In this document: one piece after another, positions 1 to 8,371 of the stretch
Position numbering within the stretch: the first letter of the stretch is position 1
Layout of the letters: the number at the start of each line of letters is the position of its first letter
Source: Corallococcus sp. NCRR
GTDB lineage: Bacteria; Myxococcota; Myxococcia; Myxococcales; Myxococcaceae
Assembly (NCBI RefSeq): GCF_026965535.1
Contig: NZ_CP114039.1
Span: forward strand, 7,626,001 to 7,690,000
DNA length: 64,000 nucleotides
Direction of reading: 5' to 3'
Program-made: the position numbers and the translations under genes
The notes under the pieces: model-generated
Database searches by the model: none
What the model was told of the DNA's origin: nothing
What the model saw: only the letters and a program-made list of their open reading frames with translations

Positions 1-370
1 GGCTCACCCCCGGCATCACCACCTGGAAGCGCGGGCCCGTATCCCCGAAGTCGTCCGGCGGATCCACCACCACGCGCACGGCCGCCGCCGGGGACGGGGC
101 CACGTCCGCCGCGTGGGCGACGAGGAGCAGGAGCACCTGCTCCAGGCGGCGCCGGCTGACCCGGGCCACCACGGGATCCTCCGGAAGCTCCAGCGACACC
201 GTCACACCGTGCAGCCGCCGCGTCGCGCCCAGCAGCCCCAGCGCGTCCCGCACGCAGACCGCCACGTCCACCTGGAAGACGTCTGGAAGGTCCACGGACT
301 CGAGCCCCTGGCCACTCAAGGAGACTCGCGCGTCCCCCGGCGATCCCTTCACATCCAGCGCTGCGCTCAT
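1..370 (-). CDS. Histidine-kinase-like ATPase domain protein (partial, C-terminus outside window)
   Basis: The gene starts at an ATG at 370, with GGGAG about 8 nt upstream, and runs off the left edge, so only the first 123 residues are visible. The segment LEQVLLLLVAHAADV at about residues 77-91 resembles the N-box region of GHKL ATPases (usual form LxQVLxNLxxNAxxA). However, the Asn residues that normally bind Mg-ATP are replaced. Before it lies a helix-rich stretch resembling the part that precedes HATPase_c in hybrid kinases. No phospho-acceptor H-box is visible in the part present. It could be a degenerate kinase or a non-kinase scaffold; the missing C-terminus (G boxes) would decide. It is transcribed divergently from the PilZ gene. 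Confidence 0.55.
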   Translation of the reverse strand, partial: MSAALDVKGSPGDARVSLSGQGLESVDLPDVFQVDVAVCVRDALGLLGATRRLHGVTVSLELPEDPVVARVSRRRLEQVLLLLVAHAADVAPSPAAAVRVVVDPPDDFGDTGPRFQVVMPGVS

Positions 371-712
371 TCGCGGCTCCCTTCCCCAGCCAGTCCCAGA
401 TGCACCGACCATAACGGCGCCCCCTGACACGGTCCATCGCACGTCAGCCCCGGGTCGCCACCGCTTATTCACGTGAAGGAGGGTTACAGCCCTGCGACAC
501 TTTGCTGATAAGGATGCGCACGCTGGGTCCGGATTGCTCCTCGGAAAACCCGTATACCATCGGTCAACTACGACCCAGGGTGAGTCAGGGCCCAAGGCGG
601 AAAAACAGCCCCGGCATATAAATTCGATTTGACTGTTACGGCCGAGATCTCCAATATGTCTTCCCAGAATCCAGAGCCGTCAGCGTCTCCAGTGAATCAG
701 GGAGGAAGTGTT
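371..712. other. Divergent intergenic region
   Basis: About 340 bp between the kinase-like gene and the PilZ gene. It is less GC-rich around 500-640 (for example the TATAAATTCGATTT stretch near 617-630), as expected for a promoter zone. No -35/-10 pair with correct spacing could be defended. It also contains alternative upstream start codons for the PilZ gene: TTG at 629 and ATG at 656, neither with a good ribosome binding site. Confidence 0.5.
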
Positions 713-2920
713 GTGCTCGCAACATCGCCGACCACCAATGGTGTCGCTGCCCGCAAGAGGGGAGTCCTGACGATGGATGGAGGGATCCCGGCATCCTCGA
801 AGTTCCGGCATGCGATTGAATTCGGCAGTGGCGACGCGCTGCGCAACGTGATTCCCCTTCCCCCCGCTGAAGCCGCCCTGGATGACTCGGGCTATTCGCT
901 GCACGGCAGCGGTCCCACGGCCATCACCTGCGCGGTGGGCCGGCCGGACGCGGTGCTGGGTGAGGTGACGCGGCTGTCCCCGACGGTGGTGTGGGTGGCC
1001 CCGCGGCAGCCGCTGGCGGAGGCGACCGAGTCGCGCACCTTCCCGGTGTACCTGGCGTGCAACGGCGCCACGATCGGTCCGCTCAATGGCGCCTTCATCC
1101 GGACGGACATGGACGTCCCGAACGCGCCGGTGGGCCTGCAGTTGGTGGGCGTGACGCTGGAGCAGGGCCGGCAGATCCTGGGCTTCCTGTCGGACGCGCT
1201 CCGCCAGGGCGTGGCGGTGCCGGCGGCCTCCGCGCTGCCCGTGCAGGACATCATCACGGATGGGGAGCGGATCCGCTCCATCTTCACCGCCATCTGCGCG
1301 TCCGGGAACAAGGGCGTGCTGCGCCGCCAGGGCCGGGTGGTGCGCATGGTGCTGGAGCGCTTCCACGCCTCCTCCGGTCAGCTCGAGTGGCGCACGGAGG
1401 AGTCCACCCCGGACTTCGGCGAGCCGGCGTACGACATCGACGTCATCGGCTACAACTCCGCGTACCGCCTGCGCGTGGAGACGGGCCGGACCGAGGGTGA
1501 CCGCCTCTTCACCCCGCTGCCCGAAGAGCTGTTCCGCATCCGTCACCGCTGGCACCGCCGCGTCCCCGCCCCCGAGGGCGTGCGCGCCCGGTTCCACCAC
1601 CCGCTCTGGCGGGAGCAGGGGCTGATGCGCCGCGAGGTGCTGGACATCTCCTTCTCCGGCCTGTGCATGCGCTGCCAGCCGCAGGACCTGCTCTTCCCCG
1701 GCCTGCTGCCGCCCCTCATCGAGCTGGAGCTGGGCGACGGACAGCGCGTCAGCGTGCGCGGGGAGATCCGCTACGTCAGCAGCCTGCGCGCGGACGGCAC
1801 CGTGCTGTGCGGCCTGAGCGTGCTGCCCTACTCTTCCGACGAGGCGCGCTGGGTGCGCTTCGTGTCCCAGACGCTGTCCCCGGCCACGCGCACCAGCGAG
1901 GGCCTGGTGGATCAGCTGTGGGACCTGTTCAACCGCTCCGGCTTCTTCAGCCTGGGTGGCAGCACCCCGGCGGAGTTCGAGGAGCTGAAGCAGAACTTCG
2001 CGTCGCTCGCGAAGCGCGCCGCGGAGGTGCCGCAGCTCTTCTGCAATGCCGTATGGCCGTCCGAGCGCGGCATTGAAGCGACGCTGTCCTTCACCAAGCC
2101 GTACCGCAACGCGTGGCTGGGCCACCAGGTGGCGAAGCGGCCCGGCAAGCCGCCGGAGGGGTTGAAGGAGGCGGGCGCCATCATGCGCGACCTCTACCTG
2201 CGCACCTTCGAGCACCCGCAGAGCGACCCGGACTTCCACTGGGTGGTGGCCTACGTGGAGGCCCTCAACCCGTGGATCAACAAGGCGCACGTGAAGTACG
2301 CGCAGCGCCAGATGGAGGCCGGCTCGTCCCTGGCCTTCACGCGGAAGATCCAGAAGATGAAGGCCTTCAGCCACGAGCTGACCGGCCGCGTGCACCCGTA
2401 CACGGTGGGCCCCGCCACCGCGAGCGAGCTCTCCCTGCTGGCGGCGACCATCGCGCAGCAGTTCCCCGAGTGCTACGTGCAGTCGTTGGACCTCACCCGC
2501 GACCGGCTGGACATGGGCCCCGTCACGGCGAAGTGGAAGAGCTTCGGCATGGAGCGCGAGCGCACCGTCCTGGTCGCCCGCCGCGACGGCGTCCCCCACG
2601 CCGCCGCCGTGGTGGAGCTGGGCCAGTTGGGCGCGAACCTCTTCCGCCTGCTGGACAACACGCGCTTGTTCTCCCTGCTGGGGGATGGAACGCGCGCGTA
2701 CTCGGCGCTCCTGGACGCGGCCCGCCGCTGGTACGCCGCGCGCAACCGCCCCTCCTTCCTCTATCTGCGCGAGGACGAGGGTGGCGACTACGTGCAGGAG
2801 TGCGGCCTGCACGACGGGCCGGATCCCTACCTGTGGATCATCTCCGCCAAGCTCGTCCCGGACTTCCTGGAGCACATCAGCGAACTCACCATCGGGCGCC
2901 GTGGTGCCCACTCCCGTTGA
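713..2920 (+). CDS. PilZ-domain protein with C-terminal GNAT-like region
   Basis: Multidomain cytoplasmic protein of 735 residues from GTG 713, chosen because GGAGGA sits 6 nt upstream. ATG 656 and ATG 773 are in-frame alternatives; 773 has GAGGGGAG upstream. The middle carries a PilZ domain: an RWHRR (RxxxR) motif encoded near 1546-1560 and DISFSG (D-x-S-x-x-G) near 1645. These are the two canonical c-di-GMP-contacting motifs. A YcgR-like beta-rich region precedes it. The last ~180 residues look like an acetyltransferase (GNAT) fold, but without a clear acetyl-CoA P-loop signature. The stop lies 11 nt before the start of a heme-oxygenase-like gene, so the two are probably co-transcribed. PilZ is confident; GNAT is tentative. 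Confidence 0.8.
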   Translation: MLATSPTTNGVAARKRGVLTMDGGIPASSKFRHAIEFGSGDALRNVIPLPPAEAALDDSGYSLHGSGPTAITCAVGRPDAVLGEVTRLSPTVVWVAPRQPLAEATESRTFPVYLACNGATIGPLNGAFIRTDMDVPNAPVGLQLVGVTLEQGRQILGFLSDALRQGVAVPAASALPVQDIITDGERIRSIFTAICASGNKGVLRRQGRVVRMVLERFHASSGQLEWRTEESTPDFGEPAYDIDVIGYNSAYRLRVETGRTEGDRLFTPLPEELFRIRHRWHRRVPAPEGVRARFHHPLWREQGLMRREVLDISFSGLCMRCQPQDLLFPGLLPPLIELELGDGQRVSVRGEIRYVSSLRADGTVLCGLSVLPYSSDEARWVRFVSQTLSPATRTSEGLVDQLWDLFNRSGFFSLGGSTPAEFEELKQNFASLAKRAAEVPQLFCNAVWPSERGIEATLSFTKPYRNAWLGHQVAKRPGKPPEGLKEAGAIMRDLYLRTFEHPQSDPDFHWVVAYVEALNPWINKAHVKYAQRQMEAGSSLAFTRKIQKMKAFSHELTGRVHPYTVGPATASELSLLAATIAQQFPECYVQSLDLTRDRLDMGPVTAKWKSFGMERERTVLVARRDGVPHAAAVVELGQLGANLFRLLDNTRLFSLLGDGTRAYSALLDAARRWYAARNRPSFLYLREDEGGDYVQECGLHDGPDPYLWIISAKLVPDFLEHISELTIGRRGAHSR

Positions 2921-2931
2921 GGATTCCCCCC

Positions 2932-3675
2932 ATGACCAAGCCCCTCGTCGAAGAGCAGTACCTCCCCCACGTCACCGACGTCCGTCACCTGCTGGCGACC
3001 GGTCCCCACGTGACGACGCTGCTGGACCCCAACGTGGAGCCCGCCCTGCTGGAGGCCTTCCTCATCCAGTTGTGTGCCCTGGGCGTGTACATGACGGAGC
3101 CCGTGGACGGTTGGATCCGCCGCGCCGGTGAGGCGTGCGTGAAGGCGGGGATGGTGGACGTGGGCGAGAAGCTCATCACCCACGCCAAGCACGAGGCCGG
3201 TCACCACCTGATGATGGTGGAGGACACGAAGAACCTGGTGGCCAGCTGGAACGCGCGCCGCTTTCCCAAGCTGGACGCGGAGGCCCTGATGGCGCAGGCC
3301 CCCACCCGGGCCATGCAGGAGTACCGGGAGATCCACGAGGAGACCATCGCGGGCCCCATGCCGGGCGGCCAGGTCGCCATCGAGTACGAGATTGAGAACC
3401 TGTCGGTGGTGTTCGCGCCCCGGCTCATCGAGCAGTGCAAGGCCGTGCTGGGCCCGGACGTGATGAACTCGCTGTCCTTCATCAAGGAGCACGTGGAGCT
3501 GGACGTGGGCCACACGGCGCTCAACGAGGTCATGCTCAACAAGCTGCTGGGCCAGAAGCCCGAGCACGCGGCGACCATCGCGAAGACGGGCGCCCGTGCG
3601 CTGGACATCTACCTGCGCTTCTACGGCGACTGCATGGCGAAGGCGAAGCAGCTGCTCCAGTCCGCCGCCGCCTGA
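2932..3675 (+). CDS. Heme-oxygenase-like putative diiron oxidase (HDO/iron-redox family)
   Basis: All-helical protein of 247 residues. The segment EHVELDVGH contains H187-x3-D191-x2-H194. This matches the metal-binding H-x3-D-x2-H pattern of heme-oxygenase-like diiron proteins (CADD, SznF type). E155 lies 32 residues upstream, where the family's bridging Glu is expected. H84, H87, E88 and H91 in THAKHEAGHH could supply the first-helix ligands, although the usual Glu-x6-His pair is not exact. The family performs oxygen-dependent oxidations or is TenA/PqqC-like; no substrate can be assigned. The gene follows the PilZ gene after 11 nt (GAGG about 10 nt upstream of the ATG) and converges on an FAD monooxygenase. 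Confidence 0.7.
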   Translation: MTKPLVEEQYLPHVTDVRHLLATGPHVTTLLDPNVEPALLEAFLIQLCALGVYMTEPVDGWIRRAGEACVKAGMVDVGEKLITHAKHEAGHHLMMVEDTKNLVASWNARRFPKLDAEALMAQAPTRAMQEYREIHEETIAGPMPGGQVAIEYEIENLSVVFAPRLIEQCKAVLGPDVMNSLSFIKEHVELDVGHTALNEVMLNKLLGQKPEHAATIAKTGARALDIYLRFYGDCMAKAKQLLQSAAA

Positions 3676-3688
3676 AGAAGCCTTCAGG
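3671..3688. terminator. Hairpin shared by two convergent genes
   Basis: CCTGAAG-AAGC-CTTCAGG is a perfect 7-bp inverted repeat with a 4-nt loop that contains the stop codons of both flanking convergent genes. There is no U tract on either strand, so it is at most a weak bidirectional terminator. Confidence 0.35.
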
Positions 3689-5323
3689 CCCCGAGCTGCG
3701 CCGTCCGCCGGGAGCCGCGGTTGCCCCAGCGGGTGAGCGGGCGGATGGCCTGCTTCAGCGAGGCGTGGACCTGCGCGACGCCCGCGCTGTTCGTGGCCGC
3801 GTAGACGTAGCGGTCCGGGCGCAGGACGACCAGGTCCGAGCCGTGCTGGGCGAACCACTCGCCCAGCTTGCCCTCCAGGTCCACCACCTCGCCGGAGCGG
3901 CCCGCGCCGGAGCGCGCCGCCGGCGCCACGGACAGCCACACGCCGCCGATGTCCTCCGCCAGGGTCCTGGCGGCCTGCTGGACGTCCGCGGGCGCACCCG
4001 GCCGCGTCAGCACCGCGAAGCGGTGGCCGATGATGTCATCCAGCGGGCGCTCCCCTTCCTCGCCGTGCTCCACGCGCGGCTGCGGGAAGTAGGCGCCCTC
4101 CGCCGCCTGCTTGGACTTGCCGCGCTTGCCGCCGAAGAGGAAACCCTCCGCGTGGAAGAGGTTCGGCTTCATCTTGTACTCGCGGATGAAGGGGCCGGTG
4201 ACGGGCATGTGGTACAGCAGCTTGATGAAGGCGTTGCGCGCGCGGGCCACGAACGGACCGCCCGACGCCAGCATCGAGCCCAGCGAGTCCGACATCTTCA
4301 TCATCTCCGCGGCGTGCGGCCGGCGCTCCACCTCATAGGTGTCCAGCAGCGACGCGTCCGCCGCGCCGCCCAGCACGTGCGCCAGCTTCCAGGTGAGGTT
4401 CGCCGCGTCGCGCAGGCCGGAGCACAGGCCCTGCCCCAGGAACGGCGGCATCAGGTGCGCCGCGTCTCCGAGCAGGAACACCCGGCCCACGCGCCACTTC
4501 TCCGCCATGCGGCTGTGGTAGGCGTAGAGGTTGACGCTCTTCACCTTCACGGTGTCCGGGTCGATGAAGGGCGCGATGATGCCGCGCACGTACTCGGGCG
4601 TCTTCACGTACTCCAGGTCCTGCCCCGGCTTGACCAGCGTGTCGAAGCGCATCTCGTCGTGCGCGGTGCGCGTCACGATGCCCACGCGCTCCGGGCCGCA
4701 GGGGTAGTAGGTGAAGTCCGGAGCGGACGACGCCGTCTCCACGGAGACGGCCAGCGCGTGCTCCAGCGCCGTGGTGCCCTCCAGCTTCAGGCCCAGCCGG
4801 CGGCGGATGCCGCTCTTGGCGCCGTCGCACGCGAGCAGGTAGCGCGCGCGCACCGTCAAGGTGCGGCCGTTGACGTTGTCCTTCACGCGCACGGACACGC
4901 CTTCGTCGTCCTGCATGAAGGACTCGACTTCATGGCCGCGCCACATGCTGACGTGCGCGAAGCGCTCCATGCCCCGGTGCAGCGAGGCCTCCAGGCGGGG
5001 CTGGTTGAAGAGCGCGCCGATGTAGTGGCCGTTGGGGCGCTCCACCTTGGTGAAGTCCACCTCGGCGAGCATCCGCATCTCGTCGTCCACGTAGGTCATC
5101 TTCAGGCACGGGTGGAAGCCCGGCCCCAGCTCGCCCGTGAGCCCCGCGGCCTGGAAGATGCGCTGCGCTTCGTCGTCCGCGTTGATGGCGCGGGACTGCG
5201 TGTGCGCGGTGGTCTCCTTCTCAATGACCACGGTGCGCAGGCCGTACTGGCCGAGCAGGTTCGCGGCATGGCACCCACCGGGCCGCTTCCGACGACGATC
5301 ACATCAACAGATTCCGGAGCCAT
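3684..5323 (-). pseudogene. FAD-dependent aromatic hydroxylase, single frameshift near the N-terminus
   Basis: Class A flavoprotein monooxygenase of the MhpA/PheA type, about 546 residues if the frame is restored. It starts at ATG 5323 with GGGAGGGAG just upstream and begins MAPESVDVIVVGSGPVGAM (GxGxxG FAD site). The frame is then lost around 5266: the minus strand reads GCCATGCCGCGAAC, and one added G would continue AANLLGQYGLRTVVIEKE. Downstream everything is intact: the DG motif (LLACDGAKSGIRRR), the GDAAH motif followed by PPFLGQGLCSGLRDAANLTW, and a C-terminal thioredoxin-like domain. The expected reaction is NADH-dependent ring hydroxylation of a phenolic acid; the substrate is unknown. 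Either a true pseudogene or a 1-nt assembly error. Confidence 0.8.
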
Positions 5324-5767
5324 TACTCCCTCCCGTTGTGTGCGAGCTGATCCGTTTTGAACCGAGCGACCGAACGACCGAAGCCCCCCTCGGTCGTAAG
5401 TAATAATACCTATAAATTCCGGCAACCCCACTCCAGATACGCGATCTCTACGCGTTTCCGGTTGCCCCGCCCCCGAGTCAGAAACACCCGGTCCGCGTCA
5501 TTCCGACCGCCTGATAATCAAACGCACCCCTCCAGAAACCTTGCAGGGCTGATCAGCACTCGCGGTCCGCTGTCTGCCTTTCGGGCAGTGATTTCCTGCG
5601 AGGCTTCAAAGTTTCGCATCAGCGGCAGAGACACAGGTTTTTGCTTGTGTTCCCTGCACTGGGGATGTGTGCCAATCCCCCTGGAAGGCGGCCCTTGTAC
5701 GTCGCTCGGGACTGCGGGACAGTGCGGGAGTTGTCTCCCCCTGAGCCCCTTGGAGCGCCCAGCGATT
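5324..5767. other. 444-bp divergent regulatory region
   Basis: Separates the FAD monooxygenase (minus) from the methyltransferase (plus). It is more AT-rich than the genes, especially 5395-5425 (TAAGTAATAATACCTATAAATT). On the minus strand TATAGG and TATTAT there are possible -10 elements for the monooxygenase. The ACCGA repeat cluster at 5361-5397 would fall in its 5' leader. The half towards the methyltransferase holds no convincing promoter or small gene. Confidence 0.5.
5361..5397. promoter_or_regulatory. Tandem ACCGAnCG repeats plus inverted copy (putative operator)
   Basis: Three head-to-tail 8-nt units, ACCGAGCG, ACCGAACG and ACCGAAGC, run from 5361 to 5384. The inverted copy TCGGTCGT at 5390-5397 pairs with ACGACCGA at 5374-5381 (8-bp stem, 8-nt loop). 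It sits 40-75 nt upstream of the monooxygenase start. It could bind a repressor or fold in the leader RNA. Confidence 0.4.
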
Positions 5768-6562
5768 ATGCCCAGACTGCAACTTTTTGAATTAGAGGAT
5801 CAGCCCTGGTTCCCGAAGGTGCTGCGCCGGGGGGTGACGGACTTCCTCGCGTACGTGTGGAGCCTGTCGGATGACCGCTATTCGGAGTTCGTGAAGCGGC
5901 TGAAGGGCGCGATGGCGGCGATGGGCGAGACGCAGCTGTTGGACATGGCGTCCGGCAGCGCGGGGCCGGTGCCGAAGCTGCTGGAGATGCTGGAGTCGCA
6001 GGAGGGCTACCAGGCGACGGCGCTCCTGACGGACCTGTACCCGGAGGTCTCCGCGTTCGAGAAGGCGAAGGCGGCGAACCCCGGCCGCATCGACTACGTG
6101 ACGACGCCGGTGGACGCGACGGCGGTGCCCGCGACGTACAAGGGCTTCCGCATCATGTGCAATTCGTTCCACCACCTGCCGCCGGACATGGCGCGCAAGG
6201 TGCTGGCGGACGCCGTGGCCCAGCGCCGGGGCATCGCCATCATGGAGCTGGTGGAGCGGCGCGGGCCGGCCATCGCGATGACGGCGGCGGCGCTGATCAA
6301 CGTGCCGCTGACGACGCCGTTCATCCGCCCGGTGCGCATGGACCGGCTCGCCCTCACCTACCTCATGCCGCTCATCCCCATCGCGGCGGCGTTCGACGGC
6401 GTGGTGTCCTGTCTGCGCACGTACTCCGTGGAGGAGATGCGCGAGCTCACCCAGGGCCTGAGCGACGACTACATCTGGGAGATCGACCGGCTCACCAACC
6501 CGGGGAACCCCTTCGGCCTGATGATGCTCATTGGCCGACCCGCCACCCCCTCGCAGGCCTGA
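5768..6562 (+). CDS. Class I SAM-dependent methyltransferase-like protein
   Basis: 264 residues from ATG 5768. Motif I of a Rossmann methyltransferase is visible as LLDMASGSAGPVPKLLEML, followed by an acidic loop LLTDLYPE that would hold the SAM ribose. The FHHLPPDMARKVLADAV segment matches the post-motif helix seen in UbiE-like enzymes. A hydrophobic segment (ALTYLMPLIPIAAAFDGVV) near residue 200 suggests a lipid-like substrate or membrane contact. Substrate unknown. It is transcribed away from the FAD monooxygenase and ends at a strong hairpin. The ribosome binding site is poor (GGAG about 14 nt upstream). Confidence 0.65.
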   Translation: MPRLQLFELEDQPWFPKVLRRGVTDFLAYVWSLSDDRYSEFVKRLKGAMAAMGETQLLDMASGSAGPVPKLLEMLESQEGYQATALLTDLYPEVSAFEKAKAANPGRIDYVTTPVDATAVPATYKGFRIMCNSFHHLPPDMARKVLADAVAQRRGIAIMELVERRGPAIAMTAAALINVPLTTPFIRPVRMDRLALTYLMPLIPIAAAFDGVVSCLRTYSVEEMRELTQGLSDDYIWEIDRLTNPGNPFGLMMLIGRPATPSQA

Positions 6563-6586
6563 GTGGCCTGTCAGCAGGAGGTCACT

Positions 6587-6612
6587 GACGCCCCGGGCCG
6601 ACGCGGGGCGTC
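6587..6612 (+). terminator. Intrinsic terminator-like hairpin
   Basis: GACGCCCCG pairs with CGGGGCGTC over 9 bp around an 8-nt loop, 24 nt after the methyltransferase stop, followed by a short T run (GTGATTT). Good candidate for the end of that transcript. Confidence 0.6.
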
Positions 6613-6669
6613 GTGATTTCCGGGTTTGAAGTGGGTTCAATGGCCGCTCCTTCAACGAGGAGCAGGCTC

Positions 6670-6870
6670 ATGGAATGGCTCGAATTCAAGCGTTGGTCAC
6701 CCGAAGTCCAGCACGCGCTGGCACTGCAGGCGGCCCGGTTGGGCCAGACGGCGATGCACGCCGAGCCGCCGCGGCCGTCCGCCACGATGGTCGCCGCGCA
6801 CCGCCTGTGCACGCTGCTGCGCCAGTATCCGCGCACCAACCCCTGGGGACACCCCGCGTCGGAGTGCTGA
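6670..6870 (+). CDS. Small hypothetical protein (66 aa)
   Basis: Begins MEWLEFKRWSPEVQHALALQ. ATG 6670 has GAGGAG exactly 7 nt upstream, a strong reason to take it as a real gene. An in-frame GTG at 6613 would add residues without an RBS. The product is soluble, largely helical, and ends YPRTNPWGHPASEC. No family recognised. It stands alone between a terminator and the convergent P450 gene. Confidence 0.5.
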   Translation: MEWLEFKRWSPEVQHALALQAARLGQTAMHAEPPRPSATMVAAHRLCTLLRQYPRTNPWGHPASEC

Positions 6871-6940
6871 GACGCGGACTGAAGCACCCGGCCCGTCCGT
6901 GGGGGCACCACGGGCGGGGCGGGAGCCTCACGGGTGGTGT

Positions 6941-8266
6941 TCAGGTCCCGGTGGGCGTCCAGTTCACGCGCAGGTGCTGGATGGTGCGGATGGTCAGCGA
7001 CTGCGTGTGGCCGAAGCCCGCGTTCTCTTCCAGCTTCAGGTCCGGGAGCTGATCCAGCAGCAGGTTGGTGGCGATGAGCGCCTCCAGCCGCGCGAGCGGC
7101 GCTCCGATGCAGAAGTGGATGCCCCGGCCGAAGCCCAGGTGCGTCGGGTGGTGCCGGGAGATGTCGAAGTGGTCGCCGTCCGCGAGCAGCGCGGCGTCAC
7201 GGCTTCCGGACGCGTAGAGCAGCAGCAGCCGCGAGCCCTTGGGCAGCGCGACGCCCGCGAGCTCCACGTCCTCCAGGGTGGTGCGGATCATCCCGTGCGC
7301 CACCGAGTCGAAGCGCAGCGTCTCCTCGATGAGGTGCGGCACCAGCGAGCGATCCTCGCGCAGCTTCTGCCAGAGGCCGGGCTGGAGCAGGGCCTGCTTC
7401 CAGCACTGGGCGAGCAGCGCCGTCGTCGTCTCATGGCCCGCGGCCAGCATGCTCCCGGCGATGGCGATGATCAGCTCCGGCAGCGTGAGCGCTTCGCCGT
7501 CCGCGTCGGTGGTGACCAGGTAGCTGATCAGGTCGTCGCGGGGCTCGTCCGTGCGGTCGCGGATGAGGCGGGCGACGTAGTGCTGGAAGGTGACCCAGCT
7601 GCGGGCGAGCGGCGGCTGCTCCTCCGCGGGGACGCGGGTGAAGATCATCCGGAAGAAGTCGTCACACCAGCGCTTGATGTCCGCCATGTCCTCCTGGGGC
7701 ACGCCCGCCATGCCGAGGATGACCCGCACGGGCAGCGGGTACGCGAACTCCGTCACCAGGTCCGCGTGGCCCTTGCTCGCGAAGGCCTGGATGAGCTCCT
7801 GGGAGACGGCGCGGATGGGCGCTTCCTGCGCGGCGATGCGCTGGGCGGAGAAGCCTCGGCCCAGCAGCTTGCGCAGCCGGGTGTGCGCGGGCGGATCCGA
7901 GTTGATCAGGCTGTCCGCCAGGGGATAGCCCTCGGCGAGCACCGCGAGCGTCGCCGGGGACAGCACCGAGCCCATGTTGCCCAGGTCCGCCGACGAGTAG
8001 CGCGCGGGATCCTTGAGCACGTGGCAGATGTCGTCGTAACGGCTCACCAGCCACATCCCCAGCATGGGGTTGTAGCTGACGGGCGCGTCCCGCCTCAGCT
8101 CCGCGTAGAACGGATGAGGGTCCTCGACGTGCGGTCCCGCGAACGGGTTGTACTGGGCGCCCAGATGGGGGCACTTCATCGCGCCAGCGGCTTTGCTGGC
8201 GTGCACATCGATGTGGATCGACTCCGACTGCCCTTCCACCTTCACTGCTTCCACTGCGGTACTCAC
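6941..8266 (-). CDS. Cytochrome P450
   Basis: Soluble bacterial P450 of 441 residues. The heme loop FGRGIHFCIGAPLAR carries the axial Cys (about residue 386). The I-helix has AGHETTT with the acid-alcohol pair replaced by E-T, and the K-helix ExxR is EETLR. The start is taken as GTG 8266 because AGAGGAA lies 8 nt upstream; a TTG at 8314 in the same frame would overlap the -10 box. It lies 105 bp downstream of menE on the same strand but has its own promoter, so it need not serve menaquinone synthesis. The substrate cannot be inferred. No ferredoxin or ferredoxin reductase is adjacent. Confidence 0.93.
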   Translation of the reverse strand: MSTAVEAVKVEGQSESIHIDVHASKAAGAMKCPHLGAQYNPFAGPHVEDPHPFYAELRRDAPVSYNPMLGMWLVSRYDDICHVLKDPARYSSADLGNMGSVLSPATLAVLAEGYPLADSLINSDPPAHTRLRKLLGRGFSAQRIAAQEAPIRAVSQELIQAFASKGHADLVTEFAYPLPVRVILGMAGVPQEDMADIKRWCDDFFRMIFTRVPAEEQPPLARSWVTFQHYVARLIRDRTDEPRDDLISYLVTTDADGEALTLPELIIAIAGSMLAAGHETTTALLAQCWKQALLQPGLWQKLREDRSLVPHLIEETLRFDSVAHGMIRTTLEDVELAGVALPKGSRLLLLYASGSRDAALLADGDHFDISRHHPTHLGFGRGIHFCIGAPLARLEALIATNLLLDQLPDLKLEENAGFGHTQSLTIRTIQHLRVNWTPTGT

Positions 8267-8302
8267 CGTGAGCTTCCTCTCAGGATCCCCCCACAACGGA
8301 AT

Positions 8303-8332
8303 ATTATAACCCAACCTGACAGGTCTTCTCAG
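8303..8332 (-). promoter_or_regulatory. Promoter of the P450 gene with a palindrome in the spacer
   Basis: On the minus strand CTGAGA (-35, 4 of 6), 18 nt, then a perfect TATAAT (-10, plus positions 8303-8308). Transcription would start about 30 nt before GTG 8266. The spacer contains ACCTG-A-CAGGT (8314-8324), a possible repressor site. Confidence 0.55.
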
Positions 8333-8371
8333 CGAGTCCTGCGAACCCCATCCATCCTGAATTCAGGGTTG

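Noticed and set aside
680-2911. Long minus-strand open frame (~740 codons) opposite the PilZ gene.
   Set aside because: Shadow of the GC-rich codon bias: it mirrors the real gene, has Arg/His/Ala-rich composition, and no domain or RBS.
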